A DNA stretch of 29,059 nucleotides from an uncultured Campylobacter sp. (lineage in GTDB: Bacteria; Campylobacterota; Campylobacteria; Campylobacterales; Campylobacteraceae), in contig NZ_CALIIS010000221.1 in the NCBI RefSeq assembly GCF_938017705.1, positions 1 to 29,059 on the forward strand. Direction: 5' to 3'. This document shows, in pieces, positions 7,665-15,682 of this stretch. Positions within the stretch are counted from its first letter, which is position 1; each line of letters begins with the position of its first letter. A model generated the notes under the pieces. The model searched no databases and was not told where the DNA came from. It saw only the letters and a list, made by a program, of their open reading frames with translations. Made by a program: the position numbers and the translations under genes.

Positions 7665-9422
7665 ATGGAATTTCAAGATATTTTCCCTTTGAAATTTAAA
7701 TACTCGTTTGAGGATTACAGGTCGCTTATGAGATGTATATTGATGAAATCTCTTTACGATAGCGACGTAAAATCCTCAAGCAGGTATCAGGGGATGTATA
7801 AGGGGAACTATTTTAATGAATGCTGGAGCATAAAATTTGGCTTTTACGGCGGAATTTACGGTATCGTTTTGCGGGAGGTGAAAGATGACGCGGGCGTATT
7901 TGAGCTTTATTATTTTCCCTCTGCAAACGACGAATTGCTCGGTAATGTCTCTCTTTTTGAAGCCGTTTTAGCCGGAGAGCCGGAGTTTTTGATGAAGGTG
8001 CGAAATTTCTCCGCGCACGAGGAGCTTTTAAATAATTTCTGCGTCGCTACGATCTATTTAAAGCCGCAAGAGCGGGGCTCGGCGCTATCTTTTAAAACAA
8101 AGCTCAGAGATAGGTCGTACGCAAAGGACGGCGTGTACATAGAGGGCAAGCAGATCATCGCAAAAGAGGGGCTCGATAAAAATTTCCCCTGCTTTAGGGT
8201 ATCGCTTGCGTTTATGAACTTTTTGCATATCGCGCTTTGCAAAATTTACGAGCCGCGCTACGAGAGCTTTGAAATTTACAAAAAAGCGGCGCACGCCGTG
8301 ATCTACGACAAAGATCGAAATTTAAAAAGCAAAGCAGATCCGCTCTGCGGCGAAATTTTTATAAATTTAATCTACGGCGAGGACGCGGGTGACGGATGCT
8401 TTAAATTTAACGATAAATCCTTTAAGAAACTGCCAGGCTCGGCGCCTTTGTTTAAATTTTTGCTGCGCTTAGCTAAAGAGGATAAAAAGCAAATTTTTAT
8501 GCAAGGCGGCGAGCGGCCGAATTTTTTCATCATCACCGGCTATCTGGGCTCTGGCAAGACGAAATTTATCCAAAATTTTATCGAGCACGAAACGGCGCAA
8601 AATAGATTTACGGGTATCATCCAAAACGAGATCGGCAAGATCGGCCTCGACGGCGCACTGCTGGACGCCAAATACGCGCTCGTAGAGATCGACGAGGGGT
8701 GTGTTTGCTGCTCAATGACGGGGCAGATCAAGCTCGCGATTTCGCAGCTCAAGCCTAAAAAACCTGACAGCATCGTGCTTGAAACCACCGGCGTTGCCAA
8801 TCCTTTCAATATCTTAAGCGAGCTAAACGAGATAAAAGACGCGGTCAATCTATGCGCCATCGTCACAGTCGTCGATGGGGCGAATTTTTTAAAAGAGCAG
8901 GGCAGATCAAAAATAATGCTCGAGCAGATCAAGGCCGCCGACGTCATAGTGCTCAATAAAATTGATCTGATCTCGCCCGAGCAAAAGGAGCGGATACGAC
9001 AAGCTTTGATCCAAAACAACCGCTGCGCCGAGATATTCGAGACGGTTGGCGCCGAGCTAAATCCAAACTATCTGCTCTACCGCCAGAGCGACACCTCGTA
9101 TATGGCGTCCGTCCTGCTCGAGGGCAAAATGCATGCGACGCACGAAGACGAGGGGATAGTCTCGTTTAAAAAGGACCTTCCTGAGGGCATCGATAGGCAA
9201 AATTTCATCAAATTTATGAGCAATATGCCGGAAAATTTTTACCGCATAAAGGGGCTTGCGAGCTTCAAAGATGATGAAGCGCAATACGTCGTGCAGTTCG
9301 TAAACGGCAAATTTGAGATAACGCCTTTTAGCGACTGTAAACGCTGCGATAATTTTTTGGTTTTCATCGGGCGAGGGATGGATGAAAGCGCTTTAGTTAT
9401 GGATAAATTTATAAATAATTAA
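7665..9422 (+). CDS. CobW/COG0523-family GTPase with a long N-terminal extension
   Basis: This encodes 585 residues from the ATG at 7665; a TTG at 7653, overlapping the previous stop, is an alternative start with AAGG at 7643-7646. The C-terminal 300 residues are a COG0523 GTPase: Walker A GYLGSGKT (292-299), the metal-binding CxCC motif (C346, C348, C349), ETTG (373-376), VVDG (D404), NKID (431-434) and a CobW C-terminal domain from about 505. This family loads or delivers metal ions such as zinc or cobalt using GTP. Residues 1-285 belong to no domain I can name; they are aromatic and rich in short strands. The position directly behind a Tat-exported metal-dependent enzyme suggests metal insertion before export. 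That role is inference. Confidence 0.85.
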   Translation: MEFQDIFPLKFKYSFEDYRSLMRCILMKSLYDSDVKSSSRYQGMYKGNYFNECWSIKFGFYGGIYGIVLREVKDDAGVFELYYFPSANDELLGNVSLFEAVLAGEPEFLMKVRNFSAHEELLNNFCVATIYLKPQERGSALSFKTKLRDRSYAKDGVYIEGKQIIAKEGLDKNFPCFRVSLAFMNFLHIALCKIYEPRYESFEIYKKAAHAVIYDKDRNLKSKADPLCGEIFINLIYGEDAGDGCFKFNDKSFKKLPGSAPLFKFLLRLAKEDKKQIFMQGGERPNFFIITGYLGSGKTKFIQNFIEHETAQNRFTGIIQNEIGKIGLDGALLDAKYALVEIDEGCVCCSMTGQIKLAISQLKPKKPDSIVLETTGVANPFNILSELNEIKDAVNLCAIVTVVDGANFLKEQGRSKIMLEQIKAADVIVLNKIDLISPEQKERIRQALIQNNRCAEIFETVGAELNPNYLLYRQSDTSYMASVLLEGKMHATHEDEGIVSFKKDLPEGIDRQNFIKFMSNMPENFYRIKGLASFKDDEAQYVVQFVNGKFEITPFSDCKRCDNFLVFIGRGMDESALVMDKFINN

Positions 9423-9452
9423 TCAAAAATAGACAAGTAAACACTTTTTAGG

Positions 9453-9513
9453 GTTTTGATCAAAACTATTGTATAAGCAGCCGACAATTCGAAACAAGAG
9501 CAAAATAGGCTGC
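9453..9513. other. Perfect palindrome and weak inverted repeat between convergent genes
   Basis: The spacer between the convergent CobW and OLD-like genes holds a 14-base perfect palindrome, GTTTTGATCAAAAC, at 9453-9466. It also holds an inverted repeat GCAGCC (9477-9482)/GGCTGC (9508-9513) with a 25-base loop. Neither is followed by a convincing T-run, so a shared terminator is only possible. The palindrome resembles a regulator site in symmetry but sits behind both genes. Confidence 0.35.
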
Positions 9514-9533
9514 AACTTTGGATTTATTATTCC

Positions 9534-11321
9534 CTATAGGTTTGTTAAGATCTTTTTTATAATATCCATAAATATAGTATATTTATCCTTTTTCATATCA
9601 TTTTTGGAAATATTATTTATGAGCCTATTTTTAAATTCTTTAATTTTGTTTTTATCCTTTATAATTTTATTTATATTGGCCATGCAAGCTTTACCATTAC
9701 CATACTCTTTTATATCAAATTTTTCACTTTCTAAATTATTTAATACATATTTATCACTATAAAAATCTTCAATAGTTTTAAATTCTGTACCCGCAATATC
9801 ATATTCAATCCAATTAGTTTTAAATTCCGGGAATCTTTCCTCAAAGTCTTTTTTCTTATTTTTTGAAGTTTCATCACTATCGGATATTATAAGAAATTTC
9901 TTACCAGTTAGCATCATCATCGTAGTTATCATATCAACGTCTTTTATGCCGCCCATATAAACTATCCCGCAATTTTTAAAATCATTTATGTTACAAAACA
10001 TTTTAAAAATTTTATAGTCCATATAGCCTTCAAAAATAATATTTTTTAACTGTATACTTTCAAATATATGACTTCCAATTGCTCTTTTTAAAAGTTCGTC
10101 TTCTTGAAATGGTGATTTACCTTGTGGGACTATTTCTGAAATATCATCCTTTCTTTCTATAACCAGATGTCTCTCTATGCACTCGTTATCTATCATAAAA
10201 GGAGAGTGCGTAGAGTAAATTACAACAGCTTTTTCTGAAATTTTTAGTAACTCTTCTTTTAAAAATCTCGCACTGGTTGGATATAAAAAAGCATCTGGTT
10301 CATCAAATAAGATTAATCTACTATATTCTTTTTGTGTTCTATATTCAATTGATAATATAAGCAATATTGCTATAAACCTCTTAAAGCCATCGCTTCTATC
10401 TTCATTAGAATAAAACTCTTTTTCCTGTATTCGTATATCAAACTCTTCACCATCTTTTCTTATAACAAACTTTATATTTTTTAAGTCAGGCCATATTTCT
10501 CTAAATTCTTTTGTTGCTTTATTAGATATATTGTCTAAAAAGCTATGTAGTCCTTTATCTTTCTTGGCTGCATTTTCAATATCTTGTTGAATATCTTTTA
10601 TATTGCTTAAATAAAAAATATTTTTTAAAGGCATACATATGTCTGGGTTATTTTTAAAGTTTTCTATATTTACGTTAGATGGCAATAAATGACTATCACT
10701 ATACTCCCAAAACATAACTCGCTTATAAATATTCTCCATGGGTATTATATTTTTTATTATTTCAAACACAATTGTCTTCATGTGATCATACGTCAAAGGC
10801 TCAAGCAAAGGACTATTACTTTCGCCTTCTAATTTTGTAATTTGCCGATTATCTGTACTATAGTAGAATAAGTTAGATATTTTATATTTATCATTTAATT
10901 CTTCATATTCCCGGTAGATTAAGCTCGGTGTATCATTATCTTTTATACTCAATGTTAATATCATTTCACCAAAAGTTTCTTGAATAAAGCTTTCAATACT
11001 TAAATTATTTTCAAAAATATCTAGACTTTCTATATGATATTCTTCGATTAATTTTTCTTTAATATCACTAATGTCTTTTTGTGTAAGCTTAAAGATAGCA
11101 TCAATATAATATTCATCACTATCCGAAGCTGTTTTTCTTTGATCTTTTATGCTAACCTTATATCCATTAAATACTGCAGATATAGCTTTTAATATATTAC
11201 TTTTTCCAGCCTCATTTTTTCCTACTAATATTATACATTTTTTACCATTTCTCTCTTCAATATTTATCGCCATGTCTTTTATTGAACGAAAATTTTTTAT
11301 TTCAAATCTATCTAGTTTCAT
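9534..11321 (-). CDS. OLD-family ATP-dependent nuclease (ATPase plus TOPRIM)
   Basis: This encodes a 595-residue protein of the overcoming-lysogenization-defect type. The ABC-like ATPase part has Walker A GKNEAGKS (34-41), a signature-like DRSDGFKRF (308-316), Walker B LILFDEPD (336-343) and an H-loop STHSPF (H372). The C-terminal TOPRIM has FEGYMDYKIF (E431), ISDSDETS (D481, D483) and a final TIEDFY (516-521). Nuclease and ATPase in one chain without a UvrD-like partner next door fits class 1 OLD; such proteins are anti-phage or DNA-processing enzymes. AAAGGA, 8 bases before the ATG, supports the start. The gene begins only 19 bases after the nrdA stop and has much lower G+C than its neighbours, so it looks acquired. 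Confidence 0.85.
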   Translation of the reverse strand: MKLDRFEIKNFRSIKDMAINIEERNGKKCIILVGKNEAGKSNILKAISAVFNGYKVSIKDQRKTASDSDEYYIDAIFKLTQKDISDIKEKLIEEYHIESLDIFENNLSIESFIQETFGEMILTLSIKDNDTPSLIYREYEELNDKYKISNLFYYSTDNRQITKLEGESNSPLLEPLTYDHMKTIVFEIIKNIIPMENIYKRVMFWEYSDSHLLPSNVNIENFKNNPDICMPLKNIFYLSNIKDIQQDIENAAKKDKGLHSFLDNISNKATKEFREIWPDLKNIKFVIRKDGEEFDIRIQEKEFYSNEDRSDGFKRFIAILLILSIEYRTQKEYSRLILFDEPDAFLYPTSARFLKEELLKISEKAVVIYSTHSPFMIDNECIERHLVIERKDDISEIVPQGKSPFQEDELLKRAIGSHIFESIQLKNIIFEGYMDYKIFKMFCNINDFKNCGIVYMGGIKDVDMITTMMMLTGKKFLIISDSDETSKNKKKDFEERFPEFKTNWIEYDIAGTEFKTIEDFYSDKYVLNNLESEKFDIKEYGNGKACMANINKIIKDKNKIKEFKNRLINNISKNDMKKDKYTIFMDIIKKILTNL

Positions 11322-11340
11322 ATGTTAATCCTTTTGCCTT

Positions 11341-13713
11341 TTACTGACACCCTTCGCATTCGATCGAGCGATCCGCGACGTTGTTTAGTTTCTCGCTATC
11401 GGGGCTTTCGGAGCGCAGGTAGTAGGTCGATTTTAGCCCGAGCTGCCATGCAAGCGTGTAAATTTCGCTCAGATAGCCGCCGCTTGCCTTATCCAGGCTC
11501 ATAAAGATATTTAAGCTCTGGCCTTGATCGATCCATTTTTGGCGGATGGCGCCCGCTTTTACGAGTAGGCGCTGATCGAGCTCGTATGCAGGTACGTACG
11601 CCTGCCACGTTTTTGGACTTAAATTCGGCACGACGACCGGGATCATGCCGCTTAGATTGTGCTCGAACCACTTGCGCTTATACACCGGCTCGATCGTCTG
11701 CGTGGTGCCTACGAGTATGCTGATACTCGATGTCGGCGCGATCGCCATCAGGTAGCCGTTTCGCATGCCGTCGCGCTTTACTTTCTCGCGCAGTCCGTCC
11801 CAATCGCAGCTGCTCTGCTCAAAGAGCCCGCCGCGCTTAACGAGCGCCTTAGCGTTTTCGTTCGCTAAATCGATCGGGAAAATTCCTTCACTCCACTTCG
11901 AACCCGTAAAATCAGGGTATTTGCCCTTTTCTACGGCTAAATTTGAGCTTGCTTTGATCGCGTTAAAGCTTACGTTTTCCATTATCCTATCGATCAGCTC
12001 GAAGTGCTCGTAGCTGCCCCACTTCACGCCGCGCTCGGCCAGCATCTGCGCTTCGCCCATTACGCCGAGCCCTATCGCGCGCGTTTTTAGATTGGTGTGT
12101 TTGACCTTGGCGTGCGGGTAAAAATTTAGATCGATGACGTTATCTAGCATTCGCACGGCGATCGGCATCACGCGAGCTATCTCCTCGCGGCTGTTGATTT
12201 TGCTTAAATTTACGCTTGCGAGGTTGCAAACCGCCGTCGCGCCTTCGCTGCAGCCTTTTTCCACGATAAAAATTTCTTTGCCGCCCAGCGTGTCTAGCGC
12301 TGTGATCTTTTTCGCCTTTTTTACGATGCCCGCGTCGGTTCTTACCTCTTCGTTTTCCTCAAACAGCCTCTCGCTACCGTCAGCAAAAACGACTTTGATT
12401 TTGTAGTGGTTCGGCGCCGTGTTTTGAAAGATCTCCGTGCATAAATTTGAGCTTCTGATTAAGCCTTGATGAGCGTTTGGATTGATGCGGTTGGCATTAT
12501 CTTTGAAGCATAAAAAGGGCATTCCGGTCTCAAAATAGCTCGTTAAAATTTTCTTCCAAAGCTCCTTTGCCAGGATGGTGGATTTTGAAATTTTATCATC
12601 GGCCTCGTACTGCTCGTAGCGCGCTTCAAATTCCGCGCCATATAGATCGCTCAGATCGCTTACTTCGGCGGGATCAAAGAGCGTCCACTTGCCGCCGCTT
12701 TGAAGCCTTTTCATAAACAGATCGTTTACCCACAGCGCAGGGAAAATTTCATGCGCGCGGCGCCTCTCCTCGCCCGAGTTTTTGCGCAGATCGAGGAAGT
12801 CGCTCACGTCCATATGCCACGGCTCGATATACACGGCGATAGCGCCTTTGCGTGTGCCCAGCTGATCGACGGCGACGGCGATGTCGTTTGTGATCTTTAA
12901 AAACGGGATGATACCGCCCGCGGCGTTTTTATGCCCGTCGATGCTGCCGCCCATCGCGCGCACCTTGCACCAGTCCCAGCCGATACCGCCGCCGAATTTG
13001 CTCAGAAGCGCCATCTCCTTGTAACTATCGAAAATCCCCTCGATATTATCGGGCGTGGAGCCCACGTAGCAGCTGCTTAGCTGATGGCGCGTCGTGCGGG
13101 CGTTTGAAAGCGTCGGAGTGGCGAGCATGACTTCAAATTTAGATATGAGATCGTAAAATTTCTTCGCCCAGCTCTGGCAATCAAGCTCGTTTTGCGCGAG
13201 GAACATCGCGATCGCCATAAACATCTGCTGCGGAAGCTCGATCGGCGCGCCGCTTTTATCTTTGATTAGGTAGCGATCGTAAAGCGTTTTGATGCCGAGG
13301 TAGTTAAACTGCAAATCGCGCTGCGGCTGCAAATAAGAATTTAGATCCTCAAGATCGTATTTTTCCTTTAAGCCGAGCATTATGCGGCCCGCCGCCTCGC
13401 CGCGAGCGAAGTAATCCCCCAGGCTGTTGTAGCCGCTAAAGCCCGTTACTTTGTGATACAGATCATATAAAAATAACCGCGCGGCGACGAAAGTCCAGTT
13501 CGGGCGGTCCACGTCGATCTTTTCGACCGTAGTTTTGATGAGGGTTTGCTGAATCTCCTCCGTGGTGATCATATCGCGAAACTGGATCTTTGCATCCACC
13601 TCAAGCTCGCTAAGGCTTACGTTTTCCAGCCCTTCTACCGCCTCGCTCGTGTATTTTTTGATCTTGCTTACGTCAAGTTCCTCGGTTCTGCCGTTTCGTT
13701 TGATTACTTTCAT
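11341..13713 (-). CDS. nrdA: Class Ia ribonucleoside-diphosphate reductase, alpha subunit
   Basis: This encodes a 790-residue protein that reduces ribonucleoside diphosphates to deoxyribonucleotides together with a radical-generating NrdB, which is not in this window. An ATP-cone (about 1-90, starting VIKRNGRTEELD) predicts dATP feedback. Active-site residues are the redox cysteine C215 (LSSCYV), N423/C425/E427 (SNLCTE), the second redox cysteine C496 (AVCNLAS), the radical-transfer tyrosines Y764-Y765 (TYYLR) and the shuttle pair C786/C789 (CEGC). The spacing C425 to C496 is 71 residues against 23 between C439 and C462 in the E. coli enzyme, so an insert of about 48 residues is present. The OLD-like gene follows on the same strand. 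Confidence 0.97.
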   Translation of the reverse strand: MKVIKRNGRTEELDVSKIKKYTSEAVEGLENVSLSELEVDAKIQFRDMITTEEIQQTLIKTTVEKIDVDRPNWTFVAARLFLYDLYHKVTGFSGYNSLGDYFARGEAAGRIMLGLKEKYDLEDLNSYLQPQRDLQFNYLGIKTLYDRYLIKDKSGAPIELPQQMFMAIAMFLAQNELDCQSWAKKFYDLISKFEVMLATPTLSNARTTRHQLSSCYVGSTPDNIEGIFDSYKEMALLSKFGGGIGWDWCKVRAMGGSIDGHKNAAGGIIPFLKITNDIAVAVDQLGTRKGAIAVYIEPWHMDVSDFLDLRKNSGEERRRAHEIFPALWVNDLFMKRLQSGGKWTLFDPAEVSDLSDLYGAEFEARYEQYEADDKISKSTILAKELWKKILTSYFETGMPFLCFKDNANRINPNAHQGLIRSSNLCTEIFQNTAPNHYKIKVVFADGSERLFEENEEVRTDAGIVKKAKKITALDTLGGKEIFIVEKGCSEGATAVCNLASVNLSKINSREEIARVMPIAVRMLDNVIDLNFYPHAKVKHTNLKTRAIGLGVMGEAQMLAERGVKWGSYEHFELIDRIMENVSFNAIKASSNLAVEKGKYPDFTGSKWSEGIFPIDLANENAKALVKRGGLFEQSSCDWDGLREKVKRDGMRNGYLMAIAPTSSISILVGTTQTIEPVYKRKWFEHNLSGMIPVVVPNLSPKTWQAYVPAYELDQRLLVKAGAIRQKWIDQGQSLNIFMSLDKASGGYLSEIYTLAWQLGLKSTYYLRSESPDSEKLNNVADRSIECEGCQ

Positions 13714-13853
13714 ATCGTTCCTTGAAATTTAAAAATGCAAATTTAGCGTTAGTTTCCCAATATAAAATACGTCGTCAAAAGAGGCGGCGTAATAAATGCC
13801 GCTCATAATCCGCTGTCTTTTAAATTTACGCTAGCTGCGCTGCAAAAGCGCGC

Positions 13854-13859
13854 ATTATA
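13854..13859 (-). promoter_or_regulatory. Predicted -10 element of nrdA
   Basis: Read on the minus strand, this is TATAAT within GGCTATAATG. It would place the start near 13847 and give a leader of about 130 bases before the nrdA ATG. No convincing -35 or NrdR-type box is visible. The ribosome site is AAGGA just before the ATG. Confidence 0.45.
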
Positions 13860-13949
13860 GCCAAAATTGCTTAAGTCTATCTGTCATTGCAAATATGAGA
13901 TTTTGGCTTGTAAGTTTTAAAATTTAGCAAGGCATGCGGAAACGATGCG

Positions 13950-13972
13950 ATAAAATTTGAGCGAAATTTTAT
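13950..13972. repeat. AT-rich perfect inverted repeat in the nrdA upstream spacer
   Basis: ATAAAATTT (13950-13958) and AAATTTTAT (13964-13972) form a 9-base perfect inverted repeat with a 5-base loop (GAGCG). The rest of the 383-base spacer 13714-14096 shows only the nrdA promoter and the terminator at its far end; I see no gene in it. The repeat could be a binding site or chance in this AAATTT-rich genome. Confidence 0.3.
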
Positions 13973-14041
13973 GGTAGAGCCGCGAAATTTTGTAGGGGAA
14001 AATTTGCGCGGAGCTTTGCGAAATTCTGCGCCGAAAAAGCA

Positions 14042-14087
14042 GGAAAATAAAAATCTTTGCGGGCAGGCTTAAAATCCACCCGCAAAG
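14042..14087 (-). terminator. Rho-independent terminator of the DUF945-like gene
   Basis: A perfect 9-base stem (14079-14087 with 14055-14063; CTTTGCGGG/CCCGCAAAG) begins 9 bases after the stop codon on the minus strand. It is followed by an ATTTTTATTTTCC run (14054 down to 14042). The loop is 15 bases and contains a further GG/CC pair. Confidence 0.85.
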
Positions 14088-14096
14088 CTTAAGAAT

Positions 14097-15545
14097 TTAG
14101 TTGTGCGGTAGCGGGATAGGCTTTCCGTTTAAGATCATAGAGTTGCTTGCCTTATCGAAGCTAAACTCCATCTTAACTCCATCTCCGTCTGGCTTAAGAA
14201 ACTGCGAGCCGTAAACTTCCGCCATCGGCGCAAAATCGCGCAGGCTGTCATAAGGCGATAGGAAGTCCGTGATGGTCGTATTTATCGTAGCTTTGCCATC
14301 CAAGCTCATACGCTTAAAAAGCTGCGTCTCGTCGATGTAGCCACCTACTAGCGCGCTTGCGTTAAAAGCAAATTTCTTGCCGAGGCTATTTTCAAACGAA
14401 AAATCATTCACGTTGATTTTCATATCATCTTTTAGCAGCTTCATAAAAAGCTCTTTATTTTCCGCTAATTTTTCGCCTTCTTGCGGATTTGAGATAACAG
14501 ACAGATATTTTTCGAAAAGTGCGGCGCTAAAGCTGGTATCGACACCTAAATGGATGTTTCGCACTAGCACATCGGCGATTTTTAAGCTTTGGGCTTTATC
14601 GCTTTCGTTGAAATTTAAAATTCCATCTTTTACGCGGTAGCTACCTTCCGTGCTCATATCCGTAACTACGACGAAGCGCTGCTTATCTACAGTTACGACG
14701 AGCTCTTTTGTACTGCCTGCAAAATCTATGTCATTCAAAAAGAGCTTGGTTATATTATCGTCTAGATCTTGGATACCGTTTTTAAAGTTCGCCTCATAGA
14801 TAAGATCCTTTATATCAAGACCCGAATCCTTGCCGTCGTCTATAAAAATTTCACCGATTTTAAAGCCCAAGGCTTTTATCGTTTTGCCGCTCATATCGCT
14901 CGTGCCGTTTAGGCTAAGGCCTGCAAGACGTCCCATTCCGCCATCTTCTAGCACATTTATATCGGCTAGCTTTGCGCTAAATTTAACCTCTGTAGGTCCG
15001 TAGTTTAGATGCGTGCTAAGCGGCGCGTCAGTCTTAAACAGCTTCTTGCAAGGTTCTGCGTAATATGGCGTCTTAATCGTTAAAATTCCGTCGCTCTCAA
15101 ATCCATCCGCAGCGTTTTTTACGCTATGCTTGATAGTGTAGTCGTAGCGAAAAGCAAAATCCTCCGGAAAAATTTTAGCAGGATCCGGCTCGTCCGTATC
15201 GTTGCTATCTTGCGCGCCTGCTTTTTCCTTTAGCTTGCTAAAGCCTTCAGCAAGGCTTTTTTGTAGTTTCTCTTTTTTTACTACGCCTTCGATAAAGCCG
15301 CTTGAGTTGCTATCTCCCGGATAAAATTTAGCGCTCTTAGTCTCGAAAATTTCGTTTCTAGCGATAAATTCCGCAATCTGCTGCTCAATCGCCGCGCTGG
15401 CACTCTTGCCGACCGCACCGTCAACCGTTTTGGTTATGCTATCGTTTACACTTTTAGCTACTCCCGTTTTAGCGTCCTTCGTCGCTACAAAAACGCCCAC
15501 TATAAGCGCTACGATGAGCACTAAAGCCGCGATGATCTTTTTCAT
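14097..15545 (-). CDS. DUF945-like exported or membrane-anchored protein
   Basis: This encodes a 482-residue protein. The frame is open further upstream (to 15581), but AAGGAGA at 15550-15556 lies directly before two consecutive ATGs, so the start is at 15545 (or 15548). The product begins MKK, then a hydrophobic segment (about 4-21), followed by a large periplasmic part rich in alternating beta strands with repeated acidic loops. This resembles the DUF945/YdgA family, proteins of 450-500 residues with an N-terminal anchor and no known activity. It is a single gene with its own terminator, transcribed away from pyrG. The family call rests on length and architecture. Confidence 0.7.
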   Translation of the reverse strand: MKKIIAALVLIVALIVGVFVATKDAKTGVAKSVNDSITKTVDGAVGKSASAAIEQQIAEFIARNEIFETKSAKFYPGDSNSSGFIEGVVKKEKLQKSLAEGFSKLKEKAGAQDSNDTDEPDPAKIFPEDFAFRYDYTIKHSVKNAADGFESDGILTIKTPYYAEPCKKLFKTDAPLSTHLNYGPTEVKFSAKLADINVLEDGGMGRLAGLSLNGTSDMSGKTIKALGFKIGEIFIDDGKDSGLDIKDLIYEANFKNGIQDLDDNITKLFLNDIDFAGSTKELVVTVDKQRFVVVTDMSTEGSYRVKDGILNFNESDKAQSLKIADVLVRNIHLGVDTSFSAALFEKYLSVISNPQEGEKLAENKELFMKLLKDDMKINVNDFSFENSLGKKFAFNASALVGGYIDETQLFKRMSLDGKATINTTITDFLSPYDSLRDFAPMAEVYGSQFLKPDGDGVKMEFSFDKASNSMILNGKPIPLPHN

Positions 15546-15644
15546 CATCTCTCCTTTAAATTTAAAATTTATTTGGGTCATATTTTGCCGTAAATTTCTA
15601 AAATTTTCAAATTCTAGCTTAGTGTGCTTTAACCTAAAAGAAGT

Positions 15645-15650
15645 TATAAT
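15645..15650 (+). promoter_or_regulatory. Predicted -10 element of pyrG-recJ
   Basis: A perfect TATAAT lies 32 bases before the pyrG ATG, preceded by a TTTAACCTAAAAGAAG region. The predicted start is near 15657. The ribosome site is TAGGAAAA just before the ATG. Confidence 0.55.
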
Positions 15651-15682
15651 CGCGACATTAATATCAAAATTTAGGAAAACTT

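Noticed and set aside
9477..9513. Possible tRNA remnant (GCAGCC...TTCGAAA...GGCTGC) at the island edge
   Set aside because: No anticodon arm, D-arm or CCA end can be drawn; only a 6-base inverted repeat remains.
9469..9762. 97-codon plus-strand frame with hydrophobic product
   Set aside because: It mostly overlaps the 3' end of the OLD-like gene in antisense; the apparent hydrophobicity comes from the complement of lysine/isoleucine codons and there is no ribosome site.
13714..14041. Search for a riboswitch or NrdR box ahead of nrdA
   Set aside because: No conserved riboswitch motif and no paired NrdR-type sites were visible; only a -10 element and an AT-rich inverted repeat.
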